Assembly (NCBI GenBank): GCA_947495775.1
Contig: CANMAQ010000002.1
Coordinates: forward strand, 277,912-341,911
Source: Jejuia algarum
GTDB taxonomy: Bacteria; Bacteroidota; Bacteroidia; Flavobacteriales; Flavobacteriaceae
Direction: 5' to 3'
DNA: 64,000 nt
Shown here: one piece after another, positions 16,672 through 26,233 of the stretch
How positions within the stretch are numbered: position 1 is the first letter of the stretch
Layout: each line of letters begins with the position of its first letter
Translations under genes and position numbers: made by a program
The notes under the pieces: generated by a model
What the model was told of the DNA's origin: nothing
The model's input: only the letters and a program-made list of their open reading frames with translations
Databases searched by the model: none

Positions 16672-17804
16672 TATTCACTAATAAGAGTTATCGTCATTGT
16701 TTGATTATGCAATTTACAGCTATTTTCATCATGAAAAGGTGCGATTTCACCATAAGAATAAAACCCGCAGATTACAGTAGCATCTCCAACGACTGCAACA
16801 ACTTCTTCTATTTCTTCTTCCACACGTTGGTCTAACACTAATTTTCGGCCTATACAACTTACCAAAAGGGCCAATTCTGGTTTTGTTTGTCTGCCTTCTG
16901 CGGCTTGTAGGGCAGCGCGTTCTGAAGCGCTAGCAATATTATCAATATTCGTCATCATAAGCTGTACCTTAGAATTTTCAGGAATGTCTCCTGCTAAAAT
17001 CATAGAATTATCAGCTTCGTTTATATTTAAGATGGTGCGTACTATAGACTTTTGCTCGTTTGTTGTTATTACATTTAAAGGATATAGCAATGCAGCACTG
17101 GGCAATGCTTTTGCTTTTTCACCCAAATATTTTTTATAAAGGTCTAGGGCTGGTTGTCCATCTAATTCGTAGAGTACATTGGCTTTCGATTTGGTCACAA
17201 TACGTTGTGGTCCAAAAGGGCTCCATCCCCCGTGTATAGAAAATGAGGCTTCTAAAGTCGTTCCATAAAACCCTATAGCGACAACTTCGCCTTCTTTAGG
17301 AGTTTCATTATAACTGGCCAAGGTTTTCTCAAAACGCGCACCGTCCCCACAAAGACCTCCTGTAATAAATACGTTTTCATCGTTTAAGGTATTCATTCCT
17401 TTTGTTAATTGACTTCCATTCACGAAGCTGCCTTCAGAAACTACAAATATGAATTTTAAACCTGTCGTATCGAATTGTTTAACGAGAGCTGCCCCTGTTT
17501 TAAAACTTTCCTGCCCCGTTTCTAATAGATTGCTTGTTTTTATAACAAAATGAGACCTTTCAAACTCAATAGCCGTTACGGTAATACTATCATCGTCTAC
17601 TACAGCCGATGTAATGTCACCACTGGTAGATCCAAAAACAATATGACCATCTGGAAATAGCGCTCTCAAGGCCGTATAAAGTTGTTTATCTTCTAATAAA
17701 TAGCGATTTCCAAATACAAGAACCAAGGGCGCCTTTAACAGGTGTTGCGCTGATAAATACGTCCATTCTTTATCTTTTTGCCGCTTTAATTGTACAATTT
17801 TCAA
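16671..17804 (-). CDS. FIST-domain sensor protein (NosP-like candidate)
   Basis: 377 residues comprising FIST N (about 25-220: LVLVFGNRYLLED, FGSTSGDITSAVV, FVVSEGSFVNGSQLTKGM, GGLCGDGARFEKTL) and FIST C (about 225-365: ALDLYKKYLGEKA, ALLVSCIGRKLVL, GFYSYGEIAPF). FIST proteins are sensory modules coupled to kinases. A subset, NosP, binds haem and senses NO. Whether this one binds haem cannot be told from sequence alone. Its gene sits between two histidine kinase genes, in the same operon as an H-NOX, which makes an NO role plausible. Confidence 0.87.
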   Translation of the reverse strand: MKIVQLKRQKDKEWTYLSAQHLLKAPLVLVFGNRYLLEDKQLYTALRALFPDGHIVFGSTSGDITSAVVDDDSITVTAIEFERSHFVIKTSNLLETGQESFKTGAALVKQFDTTGLKFIFVVSEGSFVNGSQLTKGMNTLNDENVFITGGLCGDGARFEKTLASYNETPKEGEVVAIGFYGTTLEASFSIHGGWSPFGPQRIVTKSKANVLYELDGQPALDLYKKYLGEKAKALPSAALLYPLNVITTNEQKSIVRTILNINEADNSMILAGDIPENSKVQLMMTNIDNIASASERAALQAAEGRQTKPELALLVSCIGRKLVLDQRVEEEIEEVVAVVGDATVICGFYSYGEIAPFHDENSCKLHNQTMTITLISE

Positions 17805-17809
17805 AATCC

Positions 17810-19786
17810 TTATTTTTTTAAAGTGAAATAAAATGTAGTACCTGTTCCTAATTCCGACTCAATCCACACTGTACCTTTATGTAAGTTTATAATCTTCTTT
17901 ACGATAGACAAACCAATACCTGTGGAATCTTTGCGCTTATTTAAAGCGTGAAATACTTTAAATACTTTATCATGGTATTTTTTGTCTATGCCTATACCAT
18001 TATCTTTAACTGAAAATTGATAATACTCTGGCTGTTCTATAACATCTATGTTTATATGGCCTTCAGCCTTGTCATTAAACTTTACGGCATTGCTAATAAA
18101 GTTTTGAAATAACTGCTTTAGTTTTGTTTTATCGCCTTGTACTTTCGGTAAAGGATTTAAAATAGTTATCGAAATATGTGCGGGTATATAGAGTATTTTT
18201 TTAAGTTCTTCAACAGTGGCATTTAAATCTACAGTCTCTTCTTCCATTGCTTTAGCACCAACACTAGAGTACATTAAAACGTCTGAGATGAGTTGCTCCA
18301 TTTTTTCTAAGGTATCTTCTATAAGTTCTATGTTTGTGACACTCACCTCGTCTAACTTATCCTTATTGTCTTCCTTAATCCAATTTACCAAAGCATCTAT
18401 ACTGCGTAAAGGTGATTTTAAATCATGAGAGACAATATGGGCATACTCTTGTAATTCATTATTACTTTTCTCGAGTTCTTGAAGTAATTTTTCTTTTTGA
18501 AGTTGCAATGTTTTTAAGGCCGTAATGTCTAGATATATACCAATAGAGCCAATAACCTCTCCGTTGAGATTGTAATTTAAGGCTCCGCTAATCAAGCAGT
18601 GTTTTATAGTGCCCATTTTTGTTTTACACCTTACTTCGTAAGAATGGGACTTGCCTTTAATGCGTTCGGTATTATCTTCTCGTATGCTTTCCAAATCGCC
18701 TTCTACAGGAAAAACAGATTGAGCAGACTTCCCAATCAATTCGTCTTTGGTATACCCAGAGATTTTAAGGAAGCTTTTATTTACCATAAGAATTTTATCC
18801 TTGGTATCCAGCTCCATTAATCCTAAATTCATATTTGCGATTACACTACTGTATTTTTGCTTTTGTGCTTCTAATCCTTTTCGGTATTTTCTACGTAACG
18901 TAACATCTTTATACGTCCATAAATGGCCTTTATAAACGTTACCTTCATAGATAGGGACATAATCACGTTCTAAAATTTTACCGTTGCGCATTTCTAATTC
19001 ATCCCCTAAAACTTCTTGTTTATGTTTTAAAATAGAGGCGATTTGAGCAATAAATAGCTCTGGATTTTTAAATAAAATTTTATGTGTTTCCACAACCGTT
19101 GTACAATCTTGCCCTTTTAAAGCTTTGGGCGTTTCTTCTATATTAAATAATTCGCAGAATTTTTTATTAGTCAATACCAATTTTCTATTTTCATCTTCTA
19201 AAAGCACACCGCTATCTAAATTGAGTATAAGGGTTGCTAAACGATTTTCAGATTCTATTAACTGTATTTCTGCTTCTTTAGCTTTCGTAATATCTCTAAC
19301 AATACCTTGGGCAGCTACAGGCTGTCCGTTATCGTAGATGATACTGCCATTGAGGTGTAGTAATTTTTCTTCTTTTTTCTGCGTAATGATTTTTAAATTG
19401 AAATCTGTAATACTCCCTTTTACCAAAAGCTTTTGAAAGGACTCTGCAACAGACTGCAAATCTTCTGGGTGTACTAAATCCATGAGATTGAAATACGACT
19501 TGATACTATCGCAGCCCAACAAATCGACAGCGGCGTCGTTCATCTTTAATACGTTTCCAAACAAATCCATTATCACATACGGGTCCACAATATTCTCGAA
19601 AACACCTTGCAATTGAGAATCGGTTTTATTGAGCAAACTTTCTAGCTCTAAGTAGGATTGTTCTAACTCTTGTTTGGCTTGGTATAATTCGGCGGCCTTA
19701 TTTTCGAGAATTTTTTCAGCTTGTTTTCTCGCTGCTTTTTCTCGAGCTAATGCACGCTCTAAAATGTCAATCTTCTCTTGACTCAT
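17810..19786 (-). CDS. Multi-PAS hybrid-less sensor histidine kinase
   Basis: 658 soluble residues: an N-terminal coiled coil (1-60), three PAS/PAC units (about 65-180, 185-300, 310-425), then HisKA with His454 in IVSHDLKSPLRSIDALVNW, and HATPase (N-box FQNFISNAVKFND, VKDNGIGIDKKY, TGIGLSIVKKI). No receiver domain is attached. It starts on the last base of the H-NOX gene, the classic H-NOX/kinase pairing in which NO-bound H-NOX inhibits or tunes the partner kinase. The PAS units may add further inputs. Confidence 0.92.
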   Translation of the reverse strand: MSQEKIDILERALAREKAARKQAEKILENKAAELYQAKQELEQSYLELESLLNKTDSQLQGVFENIVDPYVIMDLFGNVLKMNDAAVDLLGCDSIKSYFNLMDLVHPEDLQSVAESFQKLLVKGSITDFNLKIITQKKEEKLLHLNGSIIYDNGQPVAAQGIVRDITKAKEAEIQLIESENRLATLILNLDSGVLLEDENRKLVLTNKKFCELFNIEETPKALKGQDCTTVVETHKILFKNPELFIAQIASILKHKQEVLGDELEMRNGKILERDYVPIYEGNVYKGHLWTYKDVTLRRKYRKGLEAQKQKYSSVIANMNLGLMELDTKDKILMVNKSFLKISGYTKDELIGKSAQSVFPVEGDLESIREDNTERIKGKSHSYEVRCKTKMGTIKHCLISGALNYNLNGEVIGSIGIYLDITALKTLQLQKEKLLQELEKSNNELQEYAHIVSHDLKSPLRSIDALVNWIKEDNKDKLDEVSVTNIELIEDTLEKMEQLISDVLMYSSVGAKAMEEETVDLNATVEELKKILYIPAHISITILNPLPKVQGDKTKLKQLFQNFISNAVKFNDKAEGHINIDVIEQPEYYQFSVKDNGIGIDKKYHDKVFKVFHALNKRKDSTGIGLSIVKKIINLHKGTVWIESELGTGTTFYFTLKK

Positions 19787-20325
19787 TAATTCTTTTTAAT
19801 AATAAACATCACTTCGGTACCATCATCCTTTAATTTTTCTAATGCAATACTTGCTTTAGCATTAAAATACGCAAACGTTTTATGCATTAAACCTAAACCA
19901 AAATGATGCATTGCTCTACTGGATTTATACACCATGGTCAATTCATTTTTGGTTTTTTTAATAATTTCGAATGTTGGCAGTTCAGCTTCAGGGTAAATTT
20001 TTTTAACTTCTATATGAATATGATTTTCTATAGAGGCCAGCATTTCTATAGGATCTTTGTAGGTGGCTAAAAGGCCTGGGTAACTGTCTTCTATAACACT
20101 AAAAAAATGTTCAGCATAAGCCTGTAATAAATCATCTTTAGCGATACCTGTATTTGTACTTAAATGTTGTAACAATTGTAACATTTCAGAAAAACTATAC
20201 GTGCCTACAGAGGTATATATACCCCCTGATTCTAAATCTGAACTTGTTAAAATCTTATCGACCATTTCTAGTCCAAATTTAGTCTCTACTAAATCTAAAA
20301 ATTCGGTAAAAATTATCCCCTTCAT
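19786..20325 (-). CDS. H-NOX haem nitric-oxide/oxygen-binding protein
   Basis: 179 residues of a stand-alone H-NOX domain. His102 in ENHIHIEVKK is at the canonical position for the proximal haem ligand. The haem-propionate-binding Y-x-S-x-R motif is present as YKSSR at 133-137, and PEAELPTF gives the conserved proline region. Stand-alone bacterial H-NOX proteins bind NO and regulate a neighbouring kinase or cyclase. The downstream PAS kinase overlaps it by one base; the CheY gene ends one base before it starts. Confidence 0.93.
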   Translation of the reverse strand: MKGIIFTEFLDLVETKFGLEMVDKILTSSDLESGGIYTSVGTYSFSEMLQLLQHLSTNTGIAKDDLLQAYAEHFFSVIEDSYPGLLATYKDPIEMLASIENHIHIEVKKIYPEAELPTFEIIKKTKNELTMVYKSSRAMHHFGLGLMHKTFAYFNAKASIALEKLKDDGTEVMFIIKKN

Positions 20326-20736
20326 TTATAACTGTTTTAGTTCATTAATACTCCAATACGCTAAAAGGCGCTCTACTTTTGTCACGTAGTCTTCATATTT
20401 TAAAGGTTTCAAAACATATCCTGCTATGCCTATCTTATAACATTCTAACAAATCTTGTTGATTATTAGATGTTGTTAATATGATTGTTGGGATATATTTA
20501 AGGACGTCATCATTCTTAAGAATACTCAAAAACTCTATGCCATTTAATTTTGGCATATTCAAATCTAATAAAATTATGTCAGGTAATTCATCTTTTTTTT
20601 GTAAAAATTGTAGGGCTTCTTCCCCATTATTCGCTTCAACAATTGTATGTGGTAGTTCTAGTTTAGAAATTGTTCTGTTCAATTTCATAACTTCAATCAT
20701 GTCATCTTCTATGAGTAAAATGTTTAAGCTTTTCAT
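20326..20736 (-). CDS. CheY-like single-domain response regulator
   Basis: A 136-residue receiver domain alone: Asp11/Asp12 in IEDD, phospho-acceptor Asp58 in LLDLNMP, Thr in TIILTTSN and Lys in YVLKPLKY. No output domain. It is the first gene of the H-NOX operon and may act by protein contact or as a phosphate sink/shuttle with the Hpt protein. A TAAGTA half-site at 20778-20783 lies about 45 bp upstream but lacks the partner half. Confidence 0.9.
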   Translation of the reverse strand: MKSLNILLIEDDMIEVMKLNRTISKLELPHTIVEANNGEEALQFLQKKDELPDIILLDLNMPKLNGIEFLSILKNDDVLKYIPTIILTTSNNQQDLLECYKIGIAGYVLKPLKYEDYVTKVERLLAYWSINELKQL

Positions 20737-21068
20737 AATGTCCTTCTAATTAACATTATAAAATTACTTCAATCCTGTAAGTAATTATTTAAATATCGAT
20801 TAGTCAGAACTAGTTATAGACGAATTACAATTAAGTGTCGACGAGTGGTATAAATACGATCAAGTAGTACTGCTAATCCCAGTAATAGCCTAGCTTAAAC
20901 AGTAATATATATCTTTCAAAATTATTAAAAAAGAAAGAAATTTCAACTTAAATATAGCTTGAAATTATAGGCTTAATACACCTATAAAAAAGAAAAAGCA
21001 GATCAAAATAAGTATTGGGCTTCTAAAGTGACCATCAACATAGAGCTGTCTCAATTTTAGGCCTAAAA
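20737..21068. other. Intergenic stretch upstream of the H-NOX operon
   Basis: About 330 bp that must hold the operon promoter. Only a lone half-site (TAAGTA at 20778) of the local Crp/Fnr palindrome is visible; no other structure was recognised. Confidence 0.45.
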
Positions 21069-21089
21069 AAACTCCCAAGTTGGGAGTTT
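21069..21089 (-). terminator. Terminator after the nitrate-assimilation operon
   Basis: Stem AAACTCCC/GGGAGTTT with a 5-base loop, followed on the minus strand by a run of T. It sits about 55 bp after the stop of the rubredoxin-domain gene, ending the narK-to-rubredoxin transcript. Confidence 0.85.
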
Positions 21090-21144
21090 CAGACAAACAT
21101 AATTGTAATAGCCTATTATTGAAGCTAAACAACATATAAGTATA

Positions 21145-22581
21145 CTATACGCGCTGTTTACGTATGGTTTTTTTCTCAAAACTGCTTTTATCAGCTTCAC
21201 ATAAAGAACAGGTATAGGTCTCTGGTAAATCCTCAAAACTAGTATGTGCCGGTATATTTTGTGTAATGTCCCCATAGGTTTCATTATATACGGTTAAACA
21301 TTCTGAGCATTGGTATACATCTTCTTCTGTACTTTCTTTTTTCAGTGCTTTTACGCTTTCTTCTTCGCGTTCTGTGCCTAACTGTTCGAAGTAAAGTTGA
21401 CTTAATTCCATTAACAAGCCTGGTAATTCTATTTTATCAACATCCTGAACATGCATGATATAGTCACGAGTGTTAGGGTCGAAATTTTTGGCATACAATA
21501 AATTATAGGTATCTCGTATGGTAAAATTACCTACGGCTTCTGGTTGTCTGTTCTTTTCTATAACTATAGACGTGAAATTATAAGTATCACTATCAAAACT
21601 TGTAATTCCAAAAGTAAGTCCATAAGTACTAATATCGTTTTGATCGAAATTAGTTACCAAATATTTTTTTAGATTAAGGGCTTCTTTATCATTTACAGGA
21701 ACATGCCAATTCATCTCTAACATGGAATGTCTTACATTAATACCATATTTGCCTAAGAATTTCTCCCATTGCAATTTAAAGCGTTCTGGAATTCCCTTTA
21801 CAATAAATGATTTCCAAGGTGTGATTGAAATCTTTCCAATTTTATTCTCAGAACACAACTCGCACATCGCTTTTAGAAACTTTAAATCGTACCTATTGTT
21901 TCTCCAATACAACCCTAACCAATAACGGTCTGTCCCTATTCTATTCATCCCTTCGTAATACGGAAATGGATAAAATGGCACTTCTAAAGGCTTATCTACA
22001 GTTCTATTATTAGTATCTGTAGCATCGCTTACCAAGTCAAAAACAGTTTCTATCGTTTCTGGCTCTTCTATCAAGATATTTTCTATAGCCAATTCAATCT
22101 TATCCATATCCCAGCTGTAGATTAAAGCAGGGTACATTTCTGTCTTCGTCCAACCGGGTAATCTTAGGTATAAATACCAATAGTCATCATGCTCTGATGC
22201 TATAAAATTTACATTTCCTGTAAATAAAGGCACAAGGCGTTGCTTAGGATCGGTAACATTGATACGCAATTTAGGAAAATGTTTAAACTGCTCTAAAACA
22301 TATAAGTATTGATCGCTGGTAAGCCATGACGTACTGGGAAGAATTTCGGCAGAAACATAAGACGATGCTATGTTCTCAACACCATCTTGTTTTGGCTTTA
22401 CAAACTTAATTTTATCAAACTGACTAAATTTACTTTCATCAATTTCTTCTGGAAATATGATATCCTGACGCGATCCAAAAGAAATAGCATTTAAACCTAA
22501 ACCTTCTGCTGCTTCACAAATATACTTTAACTCTCCTGGTGATAATACACCTCCGTTTATTCTTAATCTATAAGGTTCCAT
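21145..22581 (-). CDS. Sulfite/nitrite-reductase half-domain protein with C-terminal rubredoxin
   Basis: 478 residues. The first ~400 carry nitrite/sulfite reductase ferredoxin-like half-domain features (YRLRINGGVLSPGELKYICEAAEGLG at the start, LRINVTDPKQRLVPLFTGNVNF, IGKISITPWKSFIVKGI), but I do not see the paired C-x5-C/C-x3-C motif that holds sirohaem and [4Fe-4S] in true reductases. The C-terminus is rubredoxin-like, with iron ligands Cys425/Cys428 and Cys458/Cys461. I infer an electron-transfer partner of the fused nitrate reductase, whose last base overlaps this start. It is the last gene of the narK operon, followed by a terminator. Confidence 0.75.
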   Translation of the reverse strand: MEPYRLRINGGVLSPGELKYICEAAEGLGLNAISFGSRQDIIFPEEIDESKFSQFDKIKFVKPKQDGVENIASSYVSAEILPSTSWLTSDQYLYVLEQFKHFPKLRINVTDPKQRLVPLFTGNVNFIASEHDDYWYLYLRLPGWTKTEMYPALIYSWDMDKIELAIENILIEEPETIETVFDLVSDATDTNNRTVDKPLEVPFYPFPYYEGMNRIGTDRYWLGLYWRNNRYDLKFLKAMCELCSENKIGKISITPWKSFIVKGIPERFKLQWEKFLGKYGINVRHSMLEMNWHVPVNDKEALNLKKYLVTNFDQNDISTYGLTFGITSFDSDTYNFTSIVIEKNRQPEAVGNFTIRDTYNLLYAKNFDPNTRDYIMHVQDVDKIELPGLLMELSQLYFEQLGTEREEESVKALKKESTEEDVYQCSECLTVYNETYGDITQNIPAHTSFEDLPETYTCSLCEADKSSFEKKTIRKQRV

Positions 22582-25500
22582 TATGCTAATACTTTTGAAT
22601 TTTGAAGTAGCTCTCTTACTTCGGTCTTACAACTACCGCAGCCTAATCCTGCTCCAGTTTTGTTGCATAATTCTGTGAAATCTGTACACCCTTGTGCTAT
22701 GGTATCTTCAATGTTACCGGCACCTACTTGGCTGCATGAACATACAAGTTTACCAAGTACAGGAGTATCATTAGAAGCGCCTCTAAGTAAGGTGTCTCGT
22801 TTATCTGCCATTTCGATTTTACTTTCAATCATGGTTTTAAATTCGGCAAATTCGTTCTTATCGCCCATTAAAACCGCACCTACTAATAAATCGTCTTTAA
22901 CTATACATTTTTTGTAGTAGCGTTTCTTTAAATCTGTAAAGATAATTTCTTCATAACTTGTGTCGTGTTCTGGCACATCTATGTCACCTATACTACAAAG
23001 GTTTAAATCATTAAATTTTAAGATGTTCATAAGGACAGACCCATTGTAAGCCTCACTAATGTCTCCTGCTATAAAATTAGCTAAAATGGTCGCTTGCTCT
23101 TCTGCGGCAGAAGTGATTCCAAATAGCTGATTATTATATTCTGCAATTTCTCCAATAGCAAAAATATCTGGATGTGACGATTGCAAATGTTGATTTACAA
23201 TAACCCCTCTTCGACATGATATGCCATTAGAGCGTGCGATATCTACATTAGGTATGGTACCTATGGCATAAACTATCGCATTTGCGGTTATAAATTTACC
23301 ACTTTTAAGTGTTATGTTTAATTCGCCCGTCTCTTCATCATCAAAAACCGTACTCACTTCATTATCAAAATAGATTTGAATGCCACGTTCTTGTACGTCT
23401 AAGGCTAACAGTTTACTAGAAATTTTATCCAACTGACGTTCCATTAAACGCGATGCACGTTGTACAATGGTTATTTTGACATTTTTGTGTTTCATTGCTG
23501 CCGCAAGCTCTAAACCTAAGAGCCCACCTCCTACAATAACAACATGCTGCTCTTCTGGTGGTAATCCCGTAGCGTCTAAATGCTTTTTAAATTTATCGGC
23601 ATCGGTTTTATTACGCATTGTAAAGCGTCCTGGCAACTCTATTTGTACATCTTTAGGCACAAAGGCGCGACTGCCCGTTGCTAAGATTAATTTATCGAAC
23701 GTATGGGTTTCTCCATGACTGTCGGTAACTGTCTTTTCACTTTTATCAATGCGAGCTATAAGTGTTTCTGGATGTAAATAGACGTTTAATTTCGCCAGTT
23801 CTAGTTTCTTTATTTTAAGTAACTGTTCCCAAGTTAATTCTTCGGTAACATACTCTGGTAATAATACCCTGTTGTAAAATAAATGCGGTTCTTTAGAAAA
23901 CACATGAATCTCATCGACTTGGTTGTGTTCTCTATAATTTTCTACAAAACGAAATGCTGCAGCACCTGCACCTACTATTATAATTTTTTCAATAGGTTTC
24001 TTGTATTTAGAAACCGCTACACGTGTGTATTTAAAATCGGGTTCTTTAGACGTAGGGTCTACATGGGTATTAGTTAAATTATTAGCACGATTTAAATTGC
24101 TTTGCAATTGTTTTCCCCAATGCATTGGTAAAAAGACCACACCTTTTTTAATGGTTTCTGTAATCTTAGCACGTACTCTAACCACACCATTTTCACCTTT
24201 TATTTCTGTAATGTCTCCATCTTTAATTTTATAAAGGTAAGCGTCTACTGGATGTATTTCTAAGACAGGTTTAGGGTAATGTGTTTTTAAACGCGAAACC
24301 TTCCCTGTTTTGGTCATGGTATGCCACTGGTCTCTAACACGTCCTGTGGTAAGCACCAAAGGAAATGCATCGTTTGTGGCAACAGAGGTGTTGTGTAACG
24401 CTGTTGGAATATTAAAGATTGCCTTTTTAGAGGGCGTATAAAACTGTTTGTCTTGAAATAAGCGTGGGGTTCCTTGGTGTCTGTTTTCGGGTACTGGCCA
24501 CTGAAACGTGCCTTCTGTTTTTAAACGCTCATAATTTAAATAAGACACATCTATATTTGTGCCTTTCGTCATTTGCGCATACTCATCGTAAATTTCGCTA
24601 GCACTATTAAAATTAAAGCCTCTAAAGCCCATGCGTCTTGCAAAATCACAGAAAATTTCAACATCTGGTCTTGCTTCGCCTGGTGCTTCTATTTCTTTTG
24701 GAAGGTAAGACACCCGGCGTTCTGAGTTTGTCATGGTACCTTCTTTCTCTAACCATCCTGCGGCTGGCAATACCAAATCTGCAAAACCAACAGTATCAGA
24801 CTTATGAGAAATCTCTTGAACGACTACAAACTTTGCGTTTTTCATAGCGCGCTCTATACGATTAGAGTTGGGTAAACTTACCAAAGGATTGGTACATGCC
24901 ACCCATATCGCCTTCATTTTTCCACTTTCTAAGGCATCGAACATCTCTGTTGCAGTGAGTCCTGGCTTAGGGTTTATTTCATCAACCCCCCAAAAATCGG
25001 CCACTTCACGACGGTGTTCTGGGTTCATTAAATCTTTATGTACCGCTAAAAGGTTGGCCATACCCCCTACTTCACGACCGCCCATAGCGTTAGGCTGCCC
25101 TGTTAATGAGAATGGGCCTGATCCTGGTTTTCCAACCTGACCTGTTATTAAGGATAGATTTAATAAGGCTACATTTTTATCGGTACCTACTACACTTTGG
25201 TTAAGCCCCATAGCCCACATGCTAATAAAGCCTTTAGAAACACCAATGTATTTCGCCGCTTTTTTAATAGCGTCTACAGACACTCCACAGGCTTTAGATG
25301 CCTCTTTTAAGGATGTCGATAAGATTAACGCTTTATAATCTGCAAAACCATCGGTATGTTTTGCTATAAAATCTTCATCTATAAGGCCGCTTTTATATAA
25401 GCAACGCCCAATAGCATTATACAAGATCACATCTGTTCCTGGAAATAGTTGTAAATGCAAATCGGCATAATTAGCCGTATCTGTTTTTCTAGGATCTACA

Positions 25501-26102
25501 ACAATAAGTTTTACATTTGGGTTTTCTTCTTTATGCTTTTCTAAGCGTCTAAATAAGATAGGATGGCACCATGCAGGGTTTGCTCCTGTGATTAGAAAAG
25601 TATCTGCCAATTCGATATCTGCATAAGAAATAGGCACACTATCCTCACCAAACGTTTTTTTATAGCCTACTACTGCAGAACTCATACAAAGTCTGGAGTT
25701 CGTATCTATATTATTAGTTCCTAAAAACCCTTTTGTTAGCTTATTAGCAATATAATACTCTTCTGTTAAACTTTGTCCAGACACATAAAACCCAACACTG
25801 TCTGGGCCGTATTTTTTGATAATGGATTTAAAAACGCTGGCAGCTCTATCTAAAGCATCATCCCAACTTACGCGTTCTCTTGGGTGCGAACGGCTCCATC
25901 GCATTTCTGGATATAGTATCCTGTCTGAGGTATCGTTTGCAACATAATGCAAATTCATACCTTTAGAACATAGCATTCCTTTATTTACAGGATGATCTTT
26001 ATCTCCTTCGACAAAAACTTTATCATTGGTGTCTTTTTTAACTACAATTCCGCAGCCAACGCCACAATACGAACATGTAGTTTTCACTTCACTTTTAATC
26101 AT
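22581..26102 (-). CDS. nasA: Assimilatory nitrate reductase fused to NAD(P)H/FAD oxidoreductase and BFD-type [2Fe-2S] domain
   Basis: 1173 cytoplasmic residues in one chain. Residues 1 to about 700 are a NasA/NarB-type molybdopterin reductase: [4Fe-4S] ligands Cys10, Cys13, Cys17 and Cys45; a NSRLCMSSAVVGY segment with the likely Mo-ligand Cys; GQPNAMGGREVGGMA; and a C-terminal molydopterin dinucleotide-binding domain (LTTGRVRDQWHTMTKTG). Residues about 705-1105 are a NirB/NasB-like FAD-NAD(P)H domain (IIVGAGAAAFRFVENY, VVIVGGGLLGLELAAAM, AIGEIAEYN). The last 60 residues are a BFD-like [2Fe-2S] module (VCSCSQVGAGNI, GCGSC). It should reduce nitrate to nitrite with NAD(P)H electrons. Its needs for bis-MGD match the mobA/moe/moa genes nearby. 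Confidence 0.9.
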   Translation of the reverse strand: MIKSEVKTTCSYCGVGCGIVVKKDTNDKVFVEGDKDHPVNKGMLCSKGMNLHYVANDTSDRILYPEMRWSRSHPRERVSWDDALDRAASVFKSIIKKYGPDSVGFYVSGQSLTEEYYIANKLTKGFLGTNNIDTNSRLCMSSAVVGYKKTFGEDSVPISYADIELADTFLITGANPAWCHPILFRRLEKHKEENPNVKLIVVDPRKTDTANYADLHLQLFPGTDVILYNAIGRCLYKSGLIDEDFIAKHTDGFADYKALILSTSLKEASKACGVSVDAIKKAAKYIGVSKGFISMWAMGLNQSVVGTDKNVALLNLSLITGQVGKPGSGPFSLTGQPNAMGGREVGGMANLLAVHKDLMNPEHRREVADFWGVDEINPKPGLTATEMFDALESGKMKAIWVACTNPLVSLPNSNRIERAMKNAKFVVVQEISHKSDTVGFADLVLPAAGWLEKEGTMTNSERRVSYLPKEIEAPGEARPDVEIFCDFARRMGFRGFNFNSASEIYDEYAQMTKGTNIDVSYLNYERLKTEGTFQWPVPENRHQGTPRLFQDKQFYTPSKKAIFNIPTALHNTSVATNDAFPLVLTTGRVRDQWHTMTKTGKVSRLKTHYPKPVLEIHPVDAYLYKIKDGDITEIKGENGVVRVRAKITETIKKGVVFLPMHWGKQLQSNLNRANNLTNTHVDPTSKEPDFKYTRVAVSKYKKPIEKIIIVGAGAAAFRFVENYREHNQVDEIHVFSKEPHLFYNRVLLPEYVTEELTWEQLLKIKKLELAKLNVYLHPETLIARIDKSEKTVTDSHGETHTFDKLILATGSRAFVPKDVQIELPGRFTMRNKTDADKFKKHLDATGLPPEEQHVVIVGGGLLGLELAAAMKHKNVKITIVQRASRLMERQLDKISSKLLALDVQERGIQIYFDNEVSTVFDDEETGELNITLKSGKFITANAIVYAIGTIPNVDIARSNGISCRRGVIVNQHLQSSHPDIFAIGEIAEYNNQLFGITSAAEEQATILANFIAGDISEAYNGSVLMNILKFNDLNLCSIGDIDVPEHDTSYEEIIFTDLKKRYYKKCIVKDDLLVGAVLMGDKNEFAEFKTMIESKIEMADKRDTLLRGASNDTPVLGKLVCSCSQVGAGNIEDTIAQGCTDFTELCNKTGAGLGCGSCKTEVRELLQNSKVLA

Positions 26103-26233
26103 CCTGATCTCTTTTTATACTAAATAATACATTTTAACTTCACTATACAAATACGGGCTCTATTATTCTGAATCTTGTAAAAAACAAACTCTAAATTTTA
26201 AATTTGATAAAAATCGACATCTAAAATTAGATT

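Noticed and set aside
20778..20793. Crp/Fnr palindrome before the H-NOX operon
   Set aside because: Only the TAAGTA half is present; the other half (TTTAAA) does not match. Too weak to call as a site.
26103..26233. Separate promoter and palindrome before the nitrate reductase gene
   Set aside because: No TAAGTA-N4-TACTTA-like sequence or convincing promoter box; the gene probably shares the narK transcript.
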